Assembly (NCBI GenBank): GCA_024809215.1
Contig: JANUBW010000004.1
Span: 186,001 to 250,000 of the forward strand
Source of the DNA: Niastella sp. OAS944
GTDB lineage: Bacteria > Bacteroidota > Bacteroidia > Chitinophagales > Chitinophagaceae
Direction: 5' to 3'
Length of the DNA: 64,000 bases
A model generated the notes under the pieces. That model did no database searches, was not told the origin of the DNA, and worked only from the letters and a program-made list of their open reading frames with translations. Below, piece after piece: positions 19,261 to 27,035 of the stretch. Each line of letters begins with the position of its first letter. Within the stretch, counting starts at the first letter, position 1. Both the position numbers and the translations under genes were made by a program.

Positions 19261-20499
19261 ATGTACAATTAATCTATTTCCTTCTACGCGAAACTTAACT
19301 TTGCTAACTTCCAGCAATCGCAGCAATTCTGAAAGCCGGGCGCTTCTTTCAATACCGCCGGTGAATGTGCGTTGTGGAAGATCGCCTTCGTACACTACAT
19401 CTACATTATACCACCTTTCTACCTGCCGCATGATGCTTTTTAGGTCAGCTTTGTTGAAAAGAGTAAATCCATTCTTCCAGGCCATTACGTCCTCCAAATC
19501 GGCGTCGTGAATCGTGAATCGTGAATCGGCAATAAATACAGCTTGCTCACCAGGTTTTAAAATTGCCGATTGCCGATTGCCGATTGCCGACTTCTGATTG
19601 CCGATTACCGGCGTCACTTTAACAGCGCCTTCCAACAATGTTGTCCTGGTAGATGGTTCATTTGAATAGGCATTCACATTAAAATGCGTTCCCAACACTT
19701 CTACATCCTGCGTGGGTGTTATTACATGAAATGGTTTATGGGCATCTTTGGCCACTTCAAAATAGGCCTCACCGGTAAGTTCTACCCGGCGATCGTTCCC
19801 AATAAAAGCTACGGGGTAACGGAGAGAAGAAGCGGCATTCAACCATACCCTGCTGCCATCGGGCAGCGTTAATTGGTATTGACCACCTCGGGGAATCACC
19901 AGGGTGTTATAAGCAAGTGGTGAGTGGTCGGTGGTGTGTGGGCCCGCAGCATTTTTTGCAGTTTTATCATACACAAGCTCACCGTTTTTCGTTTTTATTA
20001 TTTGCGAACCGCCCTGTTGCGCAAGTTGACCATTAGCGGCGCTGTCGAGGGTAATTACAGAACCATCGGCCAGGGTGAGTGCCGCTTTATTGCTACCGGG
20101 CAATATATCGGCCGCTGAACGTTGTACCGGCTGATCATTTTTAGCTACCCCGTTTTTGGTGCTCCGGTTAATGAGCCAGTACCCCACTACACCAACGGCA
20201 ATTACGACAATTGCGGCAGCTGCCGCCCGCATCCATAGCAATCTTTTAACCTGGCTTATATTAACCTGTTTTTCTCTCTTTGGCAGTACCGCCTGTTCAA
20301 ACATATGCTCCCAGTCGGTTTCCGGTGCGCCGGCCACAGGTTGCAGCACTTCGTATTCGGCATCCATTAATTCTTCAACCAACGCCCGGTTCCCGGGCTG
20401 GGCAATACAGGCAAATAATTCCTGCATTTCCTGCTCGCTGCAGGTCTTTTGCAAATATTGCCTGAAGAGATATCGTATTCTATCGGTATTGACAGACAT
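19255..20499 (-). CDS. FecR-family anti-sigma factor
   Basis: A membrane anti-sigma factor that holds the ECF sigma factor until SusC signals substrate binding. N-terminal cytoplasmic part (1-84), one transmembrane helix (~85-109, RAAAAAIVVIAVGVVGYWLI), periplasmic FecR domain (~190-310, NTLVIPRGGQYQLTLPDGSRVWLNAASSL) and a C-terminal DUF4974 domain (~345-414, FTLFNKADLKSIMRQVERWYNVDVVYE). Length 414 residues, a little above usual. The excess is explained by three tandem-repeat stretches translated in frame (19505-19533, 19562-19605, 19916-19945), giving linkers such as IGNRQSAI, IADSRFTIHD and GPHTTDHSP. It lies 98 bp after the sigma gene and 153 bp before susC. Confidence 0.94.
   Translation of the reverse strand: MSVNTDRIRYLFRQYLQKTCSEQEMQELFACIAQPGNRALVEELMDAEYEVLQPVAGAPETDWEHMFEQAVLPKREKQVNISQVKRLLWMRAAAAAIVVIAVGVVGYWLINRSTKNGVAKNDQPVQRSAADILPGSNKAALTLADGSVITLDSAANGQLAQQGGSQIIKTKNGELVYDKTAKNAAGPHTTDHSPLAYNTLVIPRGGQYQLTLPDGSRVWLNAASSLRYPVAFIGNDRRVELTGEAYFEVAKDAHKPFHVITPTQDVEVLGTHFNVNAYSNEPSTRTTLLEGAVKVTPVIGNQKSAIGNRQSAILKPGEQAVFIADSRFTIHDADLEDVMAWKNGFTLFNKADLKSIMRQVERWYNVDVVYEGDLPQRTFTGGIERSARLSELLRLLEVSKVKFRVEGNRLIVHN
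19505..19605. repeat. In-frame tandem repeats inside fecR
   Basis: Two arrays flank the conserved LKPGEQAV coding segment: TCGTGAA three times plus TCGGCAAT (19505-19533), and ATTGCCG about four times plus related units (19562-19605). Read on the minus strand they give IADSRFTIHD and IGNQKSAIGNRQSAI. The same words occur as intergenic arrays at 42510-42600 and 63744-63836. The 101-bp span keeps the reading frame. Confidence 0.8.
19916..19945. repeat. Second in-frame repeat inside fecR (GTGAGTGGT word)
   Basis: AGTGGTGAGTGGTCGGTGGT is the word seen three times at 63675-63705 (GGTGAGTGGTGAGTG). In fecR it encodes GPHTTDHSPL on the minus strand, directly before the FecR-domain strand YNTLVIPRGG. 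Confidence 0.7.
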
Positions 20500-20597
20500 T
20501 TAATAAAGTATTGATGATTATAAGGTAATGGCTTGTACAGGTAGTACAGACAATTGGGAAAAGCCGTAGGACCGGCAAAAATGAAAATATTTTTTTG

Positions 20598-21200
20598 CTA
20601 TACTAATTGCACACTATAGCTGGTAAAGATGAGAGCTGAAATAATGGGAGAATAATGTGCGAGGTAATCCCTGAGGTGTTTTAATATTTCAACGATGATA
20701 TTCTTTACCCGGCTTTTCGATAATCCAAGCCGGTTGGCAATTTCTTCGTGCGAAAGCCCCTGTTCGCGGCTTAATGCAAAGATGGTTTGCCGTTGTGGCG
20801 ATAGCTGGCTTATTGCTTTATCGATCAGTTGGCGGCATTCCTGCGCCTGCAACAATTCTTCCGTAGCATTATCATGCTGCGATACATTTACCCATAGCTG
20901 GTGCAGCAGGCGGCGATCGCGGGCCAGCCGGGTTAAATGATTCAACGTTTTATTACGGGCAATGGTGTAAATATATTTTGCCGGGTAATCAACCGAGGCA
21001 AGGCCGACGCGGCTTTCCCATAATTTGGCAAATACATCCTGTACAATTTCTTCGGCATCAACCCGCGAATGGGTCATTTGAAGTACAAAAGAGTACAGCT
21101 TTAATTTGTATTGATCGAATAGCTGCCTGAAAGCAGGCTTGTCGCCATTGGCCACCAGTTGTAATAATTCCCTGTCGGTATATCTGTTCTCCAATAGCAA
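20598..21200 (-). CDS. ECF RNA polymerase sigma-70 factor
   Basis: A 200-residue ECF sigma factor of the Bacteroidota PUL type that should direct transcription of the susC-led operon once released from FecR. Region 2 is at ~20-90 (FRQLFDQYKLKLYSFVLQMTHSRVDAEEIVQDVFAKLWE) and region 4 at ~120-180 (LSPQRQTIFALSREQGLSHEEIANRLGLSKSRVKNII). The hydrophobic C-terminal tail (IISALIFTSYSVQLV) is also usual for this subgroup. It is the first gene of the cluster, followed by fecR, so the pair is likely co-transcribed and autoregulated. Confidence 0.95.
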   Translation of the reverse strand: MLLENRYTDRELLQLVANGDKPAFRQLFDQYKLKLYSFVLQMTHSRVDAEEIVQDVFAKLWESRVGLASVDYPAKYIYTIARNKTLNHLTRLARDRRLLHQLWVNVSQHDNATEELLQAQECRQLIDKAISQLSPQRQTIFALSREQGLSHEEIANRLGLSKSRVKNIIVEILKHLRDYLAHYSPIISALIFTSYSVQLV

Positions 21201-21428
21201 TCAGTGCGTAGTTATTTGTTTAGTTTGGTTTGTGCCTGACTAAGATAAACATAAAATATTGCATTCGCGTACTCAGCACAAAATGCATATTGCAATCGTT
21301 TGCGCTACAAAAACTCATTTCCTTAATAACAATCATAAATTGAAGTGATGGTCATCATAAAAAACTATCCATACCTGTTATACATTCGCATTACGGGTTT
21401 TTCATAGGATATTTAAAAAATCAGATCG

Positions 21429-21460
21429 AGGCTCCGGTTTTCCGGAGCCTCCTTTTTTTG
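21429..21460 (+). terminator. Intrinsic terminator on the plus strand with no known gene
   Basis: AGGCTCCGG-TTTT-CCGGAGCCT (21429-21450), a perfect 9-bp stem, is followed by CCTTTTTTTG. The T-tract lies on the plus strand, yet no plus-strand coding frame precedes it in the sigma-regulator gap. It may end a small RNA within 21201-21428, or serve the minus strand less well. Confidence 0.65.
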
Positions 21461-21473
21461 TGTATACCACAAA

Positions 21474-21501
21474 AAGCAAAAGCCCTTTTGTAAAAGGGCT
21501 T
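21474..21501 (-). terminator. Terminator of the receiver-CRP regulator gene
   Basis: A perfect 10-bp stem AAGCCCTTTT-GT-AAAAGGGCTT (21480-21501). On the minus strand it is followed by a T-rich stretch (TTGCTTTTTG), placing it about 50 bp after the stop of the regulator at 21553. Confidence 0.75.
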
Positions 21502-21552
21502 CCTACTTTTTAATAATTTTATTAATCTACAGGTAAATACTGAAAGCAACAG

Positions 21553-22614
21553 CTAGTTCAATAAATTCTCGAGTTCTTTTTCATTTAGAATGGTAATATA
21601 ACCGTCATGTATATCGATGAGTTTTTCACTTTTAAATTCACTAAGCGTTCTGATCATAGAAGCGGTGGCTGTACCTGCAATGGCGGCCAGGTTCTCGCGA
21701 CTTAAATTAATAGAGCATTTGTATTTTCTGTTCACCGTAATGAGTGCGTCGGCTACTTTTTTACGGAGCGAATTATAAGCAAGCCCCAATAGCAGTTGTT
21801 CTTTTTCGGTAATGTTCTTCGCCAGCATGGTCATAAAGCGGGTCACCATTTCGCGGCGGGTGCTCATCAATGCATCAAACTCATCTTTGGGAATAATAGC
21901 CAGTTCGGTATTCTCCATGGTTTCGGCCCGTTCTTTATAAACAGTGCCTTCGAGTAAGGCAACATAACCCAAAAAATCGCCTTCGCCATAAATACCAACA
22001 ATCAGTTCTTTGCCTTCTTCATTTGTTTTATACGTTTTTACTTTTCCTTTCTTTATATAATACAATCGTGCGGGGCGGTTGCCTTCAACATAAATGATCT
22101 GTTTTCTTTTGTATTTGCAAACATCACGATTGTCTGATAAAAGACTGAGTATATCTCTTTCATTACAGCTCTTCGACACTTCATTCATAAAATGATCGTT
22201 ACCGTTTAAAGCTGTATCATGTTGTACATAATCCTGCTTAAACCATTCAGCCCTTTTGAGGCGGCATTCAATGGCTTGTAATAATTCCGTTTTCTCAAAT
22301 GGTTTGGTAATATAATCATCGGCGCCCAAGGCCATGCCCTTTCGCATTTCTTCGCGCTCTGCGCAAGCCGACATGAAAATAAATGGTGTGTTGCGAATGG
22401 AGGGATTCTTATGTATCAGGTGCAGAACGCCAAAACCGTCTAATTGCGGCATCATAACATCGCATAAAATGAGGTCTGGTTTCTCTTGCAAAGCGATCTC
22501 AATTCCAATTTTCCCATCTTCGGCAGTAAAAACCTTGTAATTAGCCAACTCCAAGATATCCGCAATTGTCTCCCTGATTCCGGCATTGTCTTCAATAACA
22601 AGAATCTTTTTCAT
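21553..22614 (-). CDS. Response regulator fused to a CRP/FNR-type transcription factor
   Basis: A 353-residue fusion. Residues 1-125 are a receiver domain (E8, D9; phosphoacceptor D52 in LILCDVMMPQLDG; lysine in ITKPFEK). Residues ~150-265 are a cyclic-nucleotide-binding-like domain (IIYVEGNRPARLYYIKKGKVKTYKTNEEGKELIVGIYGEGDFLGY). The C-terminus (~270-353) is a CRP helix-turn-helix (LSRENLAAIAGTATASMIRTLSEFKSEKLI). DNA binding is probably governed by phosphorylation and perhaps by a small ligand. No histidine kinase adjoins it; the partner is unknown. It is monocistronic, with a terminator just downstream. Confidence 0.93.
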   Translation of the reverse strand: MKKILVIEDNAGIRETIADILELANYKVFTAEDGKIGIEIALQEKPDLILCDVMMPQLDGFGVLHLIHKNPSIRNTPFIFMSACAEREEMRKGMALGADDYITKPFEKTELLQAIECRLKRAEWFKQDYVQHDTALNGNDHFMNEVSKSCNERDILSLLSDNRDVCKYKRKQIIYVEGNRPARLYYIKKGKVKTYKTNEEGKELIVGIYGEGDFLGYVALLEGTVYKERAETMENTELAIIPKDEFDALMSTRREMVTRFMTMLAKNITEKEQLLLGLAYNSLRKKVADALITVNRKYKCSINLSRENLAAIAGTATASMIRTLSEFKSEKLIDIHDGYITILNEKELENLLN

Positions 22615-23190
22615 GTTTGGTTGAGTTTTAAAGTAAATAAAGCTGGTACCATGCTATGGCGAGCACAGTTTGAAAAGACATAGTCTTCGTTGGAACAAAT
22701 ATGTATATGGATCCGGATGGATAAGGTGCTGGTAAGAGCTGCTTTTGGAGAGTTGTTCAATAGCGGGGAGAAAATAATCTCAACTGTTCACTGAAATGAA
22801 AATCAAAACAGTGATACTACAATTAAACCTGCCAAGGATTTGGTTAACATTAGAGCAAATGAATCAGATGGACTTCTCTTTTAAAGATAACGTATTTCAT
22901 ACATTAATCCCATCCCATTCATATTTTTTTTATTAATTCTTCAGGTATTGATTAAACATTTTACAAATAAATCTGGATCAATTTTCAGGTAAGACACGGA
23001 AGGGAAATGCAAAGTTGCATCAATTCATTTTTTTTATCATCCTGTTCTATAAGGTTTGAACAGCTATAAAAAGTATTTTTCTATCTATAAGTTTTGCACC
23101 ACAATGTTTCTACATTATTCATGTAGCAAAGAGTATAAATGATTACACTAACAAGAAATTACTATTAAGCAATTATGAAGAAATGAGTAA
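22615..23190. other. Long intergenic gap without a gene
   Basis: AT-rich region between the receiver-CRP start and the GACCTGT palindrome. I see no conserved frame, RNA gene or terminator. It must contain the minus-strand promoter of the regulator, but no clear TAnnTTTG box is visible. Confidence 0.5.
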
Positions 23191-23329
23191 GACCTGTAAG
23201 GTCCATCATATAAACTCAAACTAACAGCAGTTCATTTGGACCTGACAGGTCTGCTCTTAAGGTCGACCTGTCAGGATCGCTTTTGCCTAATAATTTAGCA
23301 AGCTCAAATAGCGAACCTTACAGGTCGAC
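23191..23329. repeat. GACCTGT-family palindromic element, copy 2 (double)
   Basis: Contains GACCTGTAAGGTC (23191-23203), GGACCTGACAGGTC (23238-23251), and an inverted pair GTCGACCTGTCAGGATCGC (23262-23280) / GCGAACCTTACAGGTCGAC (23311-23329) that can pair over 19 bp with two mismatches. It ends 12 bp before the stop of the dehydrogenase gene, so it may end or stabilise that transcript. Confidence 0.75.
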
Positions 23330-23340
23330 TCCAGCATGTT

Positions 23341-26163
23341 TTATTGTGTTACCTCATCTAATAAATACAATATTGACCGGTAATTCTTTCCAGTAGCATC
23401 GGCCATTGCCATTTCACAGGTTTTAGCAGTGGAATAACAATCAGTGATGTTTGTGCCATTTACTTCTCCGGCTTCGGCACGAGTGGCTGAAGCCGTAAGG
23501 CCCGGATAATAAAAACCACGGTCACCGGCCATACCACAACAACCTGCCGTACTTGGAATAACAGGATTTTCAACGGTGTAGGCAGCCAATTGCGCCAGGT
23601 TCTTATTCAGGTTCATTTTATACAACGAACATACCGGATGAAATACTGCTTTGTCTTTCTTTTTGGTAATGGTAAGCCTTGGTAATAATATATCGGTTGC
23701 AAATTGAAGGCTGTCAATGATCTGTAGCTTATCAAAACGCTGCTGATTTTCGGGGCTCAAATGCGGCCGGCATGTTTGCAGCGAATGTGTACACGAAGTA
23801 ATGTCGAGCACAACAGGCAGGGCGCCCTGTTTGCTCCATTCCCACAGGGTATCGATGGTCTTATTTACAAAGAAGCTGTACGCGGGGGTAAAACCTTTTG
23901 ATGAAAAAGGCTGGGCGCAACAGGTGCCGGTTAAATTAGCAGGTATTAGCAAATTGACTTTGGCCTTCTGCGCCAGCCGTTTACATACATCTACAATGGA
24001 CTCCTGCTTTTCTACATCTTTACCCATGGTTCTGCTGATGCAGGAAACAAAATACACCACATCGGCCTTTTGCGGCAATTGCGCCTTTACCATCACAGGC
24101 GCCGTCAATTGCTCGGGCCATAAAGGAAATGCGGGCGCTATCTTGCGCATACCGCTGGTAATGTTGAACATCGCTTTCTTCCCAAACACACTGTTCACCA
24201 GCTTCCCGCTGCGCAAACCGGTTTTTATAAGCCGCTCAACCAAACCAAAGTTCTTAGCCACCTGCATGGCAATGGCGTTACCGGTTTTTGAATGGTTTTC
24301 TTTTCTTAACCGCTTTACCAGTTCGCCCGTATTGATGGCAACGGGGCAATCGGTGGCGCACATGCCATCTACTGCACAGGTATCGAGCCCGTCGTATTGA
24401 TAATCTTTTAAAATGCTTTTATAAGTTGCGGCATCACCGGCCTTTTGCAATCGCGATAATGAGCGACGCAATACAATACGCTGGCGGGGCGTAAGCGTGA
24501 AATGCCGGCTGGGACAACGGTTCTCGCAATAACCGCATTCAACGCATTTGTCAACCTCCTCTTCTACCACCGGCATGGACTTCAGGTTCTTTAAATGACA
24601 CTCATGATCGGGATTGATGATGACACCGGGGTTCAAAATATTATCGGGGTCAACCAGTGCTTTCAATTCCTTCATAATGGCATACCCTTCCTTACCCCAC
24701 TCCTGCTCAACATATGGTGCAATTTGGCGGCCCGTGCCATGTTCGGCTTTCAGCGCGCCATCGTATTTGTTGATCACCAGGTTGGCCAACTCATCGTTAA
24801 AAGCGCCAAAAACGGCTATTTCCGCCGGCGTGTCAATAGACTGCGACAACAAAAAGTGCAGGTTTCCTTCCTTGGCATGACCAAATACTATAGCATCGAA
24901 ATATTTGTATTTGATAAATAGCTTTTGCAGGTCCTCAATGCAATCGCCCAACCGGTGTACCGGCACGGCAATATCTTCCAACATTACAGAAGTGCCCTTT
25001 TGCCTCACCGCCGCCACCGAAGGATACATTCCTTTGCGCAGCTTCCAGTAATTGGCCTGCACCGCCTCATCGGTACTGAACTCAGTTTTATATGTAATAG
25101 GTAATGCATCGATGAACTTCCAGGCGCCGGCAAGCTTTTGCTGCAAACCGGCTTCTGTATCGCTTTGATATTCGCACAAAATACCTGCGCTGTTTTCGGG
25201 TAATGTTTTTAAAAAGGCCGGCGCACCGTACAGGTCTTCAATGGAATGAATAGCGGCGCGGTCCATAAATTCAAGCGCCTCGGCATCGCTTTCGCGTAAG
25301 GCCGGAATGGCATTACAGGCTGCGGCCGGCGTGGCAAAAAACAATAAGCCGGTACTTTTATAGGGTTTGTCGGGAATGGTGTTCAACACCGCCTCGGCGA
25401 TAAATGCCAGCGTACCTTCTGCCCCAATGAGCAAATGCGCCAGCACATCGAGCGGATGCTCGTAATCGAGAAAGGCATTGATGCTGTAACCAACGGTGTT
25501 CTTTATTTTATACTTGTCCCTTATTTTGGTAGTAAGCGCCGGGTTCTCCTGAATACGTTGCTTTAATTGTTGAATACCCGCAAATAATTGTGGCTGAGAC
25601 GTTTCAAAACGTTGGTAGTCGCCGGCATTTTCCGTATCGAACACTTCGCCATTGGGCAAAACAAACTTAATGTGTTTCACCGTATGGTACGAGTTGTTGA
25701 CCACTCCGCAGCACATACCGCTTGAGTTGTTTGATAAAATGCCACCCATCATGGCGGCATTGATGGAAGCCGGGTCGGGACCGATCTTCTTTTTATACTT
25801 TTTCAGAAAATGATTCACGCGGCTGCCCGTAATACCGGGCTGCACCCGCACAGCGCCGCCTTCCAGTTCTGCCTTTATCAATGGCCAGTTGCGCGACAGA
25901 TCTACAAGGATACCTTCAGTTACCGACTGGCCCGATAAACTGGTGCCACCGGTGCGAAACGTAAGCGAGGTATTGTGTTGTTTGGCGAACCGGAACAAAA
26001 ACTGTACTTCTTCAATGTTTATAGGGAATACTACAGCCTTGGGCACCAGCGTATAAAAACTGGCGTCTGATGAATATGCATGCAGGTCAATCAGACGTGT
26101 TTTTAACCTGTCTGCCGGGAATTTTGCTGCCAAAGCCTGTTGTAATTGCGTTTCCTTTGTCAT
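23341..26163 (-). CDS. FAD/Fe-S oxidoreductase, D-lactate dehydrogenase type
   Basis: A 940-residue flavo-iron-sulfur protein, probably a D-lactate (or other D-2-hydroxyacid) dehydrogenase feeding electrons to the quinone pool. N-terminal FAD-binding-4 domain (~30-250, TFRTGGTSLSGQSV, PDPASINAAMMGGILSNNSSGMCCG), FAD-oxidase C domain (~270-525, HAKEGNLHFLLSQ, KYDGALKAEHGTGRQIAPYVEQEWG), then a 4Fe-4S module (C540 in CVECGYCENRCP; second cluster DTCAVDGMCATDCP) and a C-terminal CCG pair (TCCAQPF near 747, GCCGMAG near 874). This full-length fusion is a known Bacteroidota arrangement. It stands alone; the promoter should lie in the repeat-rich region upstream. Confidence 0.9.
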   Translation of the reverse strand: MTKETQLQQALAAKFPADRLKTRLIDLHAYSSDASFYTLVPKAVVFPINIEEVQFLFRFAKQHNTSLTFRTGGTSLSGQSVTEGILVDLSRNWPLIKAELEGGAVRVQPGITGSRVNHFLKKYKKKIGPDPASINAAMMGGILSNNSSGMCCGVVNNSYHTVKHIKFVLPNGEVFDTENAGDYQRFETSQPQLFAGIQQLKQRIQENPALTTKIRDKYKIKNTVGYSINAFLDYEHPLDVLAHLLIGAEGTLAFIAEAVLNTIPDKPYKSTGLLFFATPAAACNAIPALRESDAEALEFMDRAAIHSIEDLYGAPAFLKTLPENSAGILCEYQSDTEAGLQQKLAGAWKFIDALPITYKTEFSTDEAVQANYWKLRKGMYPSVAAVRQKGTSVMLEDIAVPVHRLGDCIEDLQKLFIKYKYFDAIVFGHAKEGNLHFLLSQSIDTPAEIAVFGAFNDELANLVINKYDGALKAEHGTGRQIAPYVEQEWGKEGYAIMKELKALVDPDNILNPGVIINPDHECHLKNLKSMPVVEEEVDKCVECGYCENRCPSRHFTLTPRQRIVLRRSLSRLQKAGDAATYKSILKDYQYDGLDTCAVDGMCATDCPVAINTGELVKRLRKENHSKTGNAIAMQVAKNFGLVERLIKTGLRSGKLVNSVFGKKAMFNITSGMRKIAPAFPLWPEQLTAPVMVKAQLPQKADVVYFVSCISRTMGKDVEKQESIVDVCKRLAQKAKVNLLIPANLTGTCCAQPFSSKGFTPAYSFFVNKTIDTLWEWSKQGALPVVLDITSCTHSLQTCRPHLSPENQQRFDKLQIIDSLQFATDILLPRLTITKKKDKAVFHPVCSLYKMNLNKNLAQLAAYTVENPVIPSTAGCCGMAGDRGFYYPGLTASATRAEAGEVNGTNITDCYSTAKTCEMAMADATGKNYRSILYLLDEVTQ

Positions 26164-26269
26164 AGGGGTAATTGCTTCCCCCGCAAGTTACGCCATAGCT
26201 ACGGAACGCCGAATTTGAAACACAGAACAATGTAATAATCAGGGTTTCAGTGATATAGATTAAAACTAA

Positions 26270-26475
26270 TGGATGGTTGCAAGAATCGGCAACCGGCAAT
26301 CGATAATCGGCAATAGAACCCCAAATCCGGTGCTCGCTACTAATAGTTCCCGGTTCCCGGTTTCCTGTTTCCTTAATTTCGGGACTCGCGACAACTTGCA
26401 TGCTTTGCTTTGTAAGTTGTTCAGTTGGTCAGTTATTCAGTTGTTACTAATTGCTGTTTTCGCGAGGTTTAAGGG
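26270..26475. repeat. Composite hairpin repeat upstream of the dehydrogenase gene
   Basis: Left part: ATCGGCAACCGGCAATCGATAATCGGCAAT words (26285-26315). Then GTTCCCGGTTCCCGGTTTCC, core AATTTCGGGACTCGCG (26375-26390), and right part TCAGTTGGTCAGTTATTCAGTTG (26420-26445) ending TTTTCGCGAGG. The core matches those at 41011-41026 and 45392-45405. It replaces what would be promoter space for the dehydrogenase. Confidence 0.65.
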
Positions 26476-26550
26476 TGGAAATGATCCATTGCAAGCCTGC
26501 CGGGCGGTATAAGTTTCGGCAAAGGTGCCTTTGTTTTTCCCGCACAACCT

Positions 26551-26968
26551 ATTGTAATCCGACTCCGAATCGTTGTTTCGTTACAATGGAGCGTAAGTAG
26601 CTTACTTTGATCAGTTGCAAGCTTGCAATGGACCGTTGGTAAGCTACAATGAAGTAATGTTAGCCAACAACGGTCCTTTGCAGCCCTGCAATAACCTTTG
26701 CAGTCACTGCAACGACCATTGCAAAGCAACAACGGTCCATTGTAAGCCAACAATGGTCCGTTGCAACGCAACAATGGACCATTGCAGCTTGCAATTGGTT
26801 TGCAAATCACTTACAATGACCATTATCTCATTGCAATTATCAATTGTAAGCGACTTCAATGTCATTGTAAGCTTGCAATTGCGAAATTACACAGAGCAAC
26901 GCTCCGAAGTTGCGTAGCAATACTCCGTTGTAACGTAGCAATGGTCCGTTGTTGCGAAGCAACGACGG
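26551..26968. repeat. Degenerate 21-bp minisatellite (about 20 units)
   Basis: Twenty head-to-tail units of 20-21 bp with approximate consensus RTTGYAASNNARCAAYGGWCC. Clear units: 26614-26634, 26718-26738, 26739-26759, 26760-26780, 26906-26926, 26927-26947, 26948-26968. Within a unit TTGCAA...GCAA forms a small dyad, and unit junctions create CAATGGWCCATTG palindromes (for example 26773-26785). Because 21 is a multiple of three, reading frames stay open on both strands, producing repetitive NGPL-type peptides that I do not consider real proteins. Confidence 0.85.
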
Positions 26969-27035
26969 AATTAAAAATACCGATAGGTATATTATGAGTT
27001 ATAATACCCCGGTTCGTTTAGCAAATCGATTGTGG

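Noticed and set aside
26551-26968. Possible CRISPR array.
   Set aside because: Units are contiguous, without unique spacers of constant length, and no cas gene is present. The same applies to 45067-45290.
26469-26997. Open frames inside the 21-bp array (26469-26810 minus; 26615-26917 and 26761-26997 plus), giving NGPL-type repetitive peptides.
   Set aside because: A 21-bp period keeps every frame open by itself; the peptides are Cys/Asn/His-rich, have no domain, and no promoter or start context supports them.
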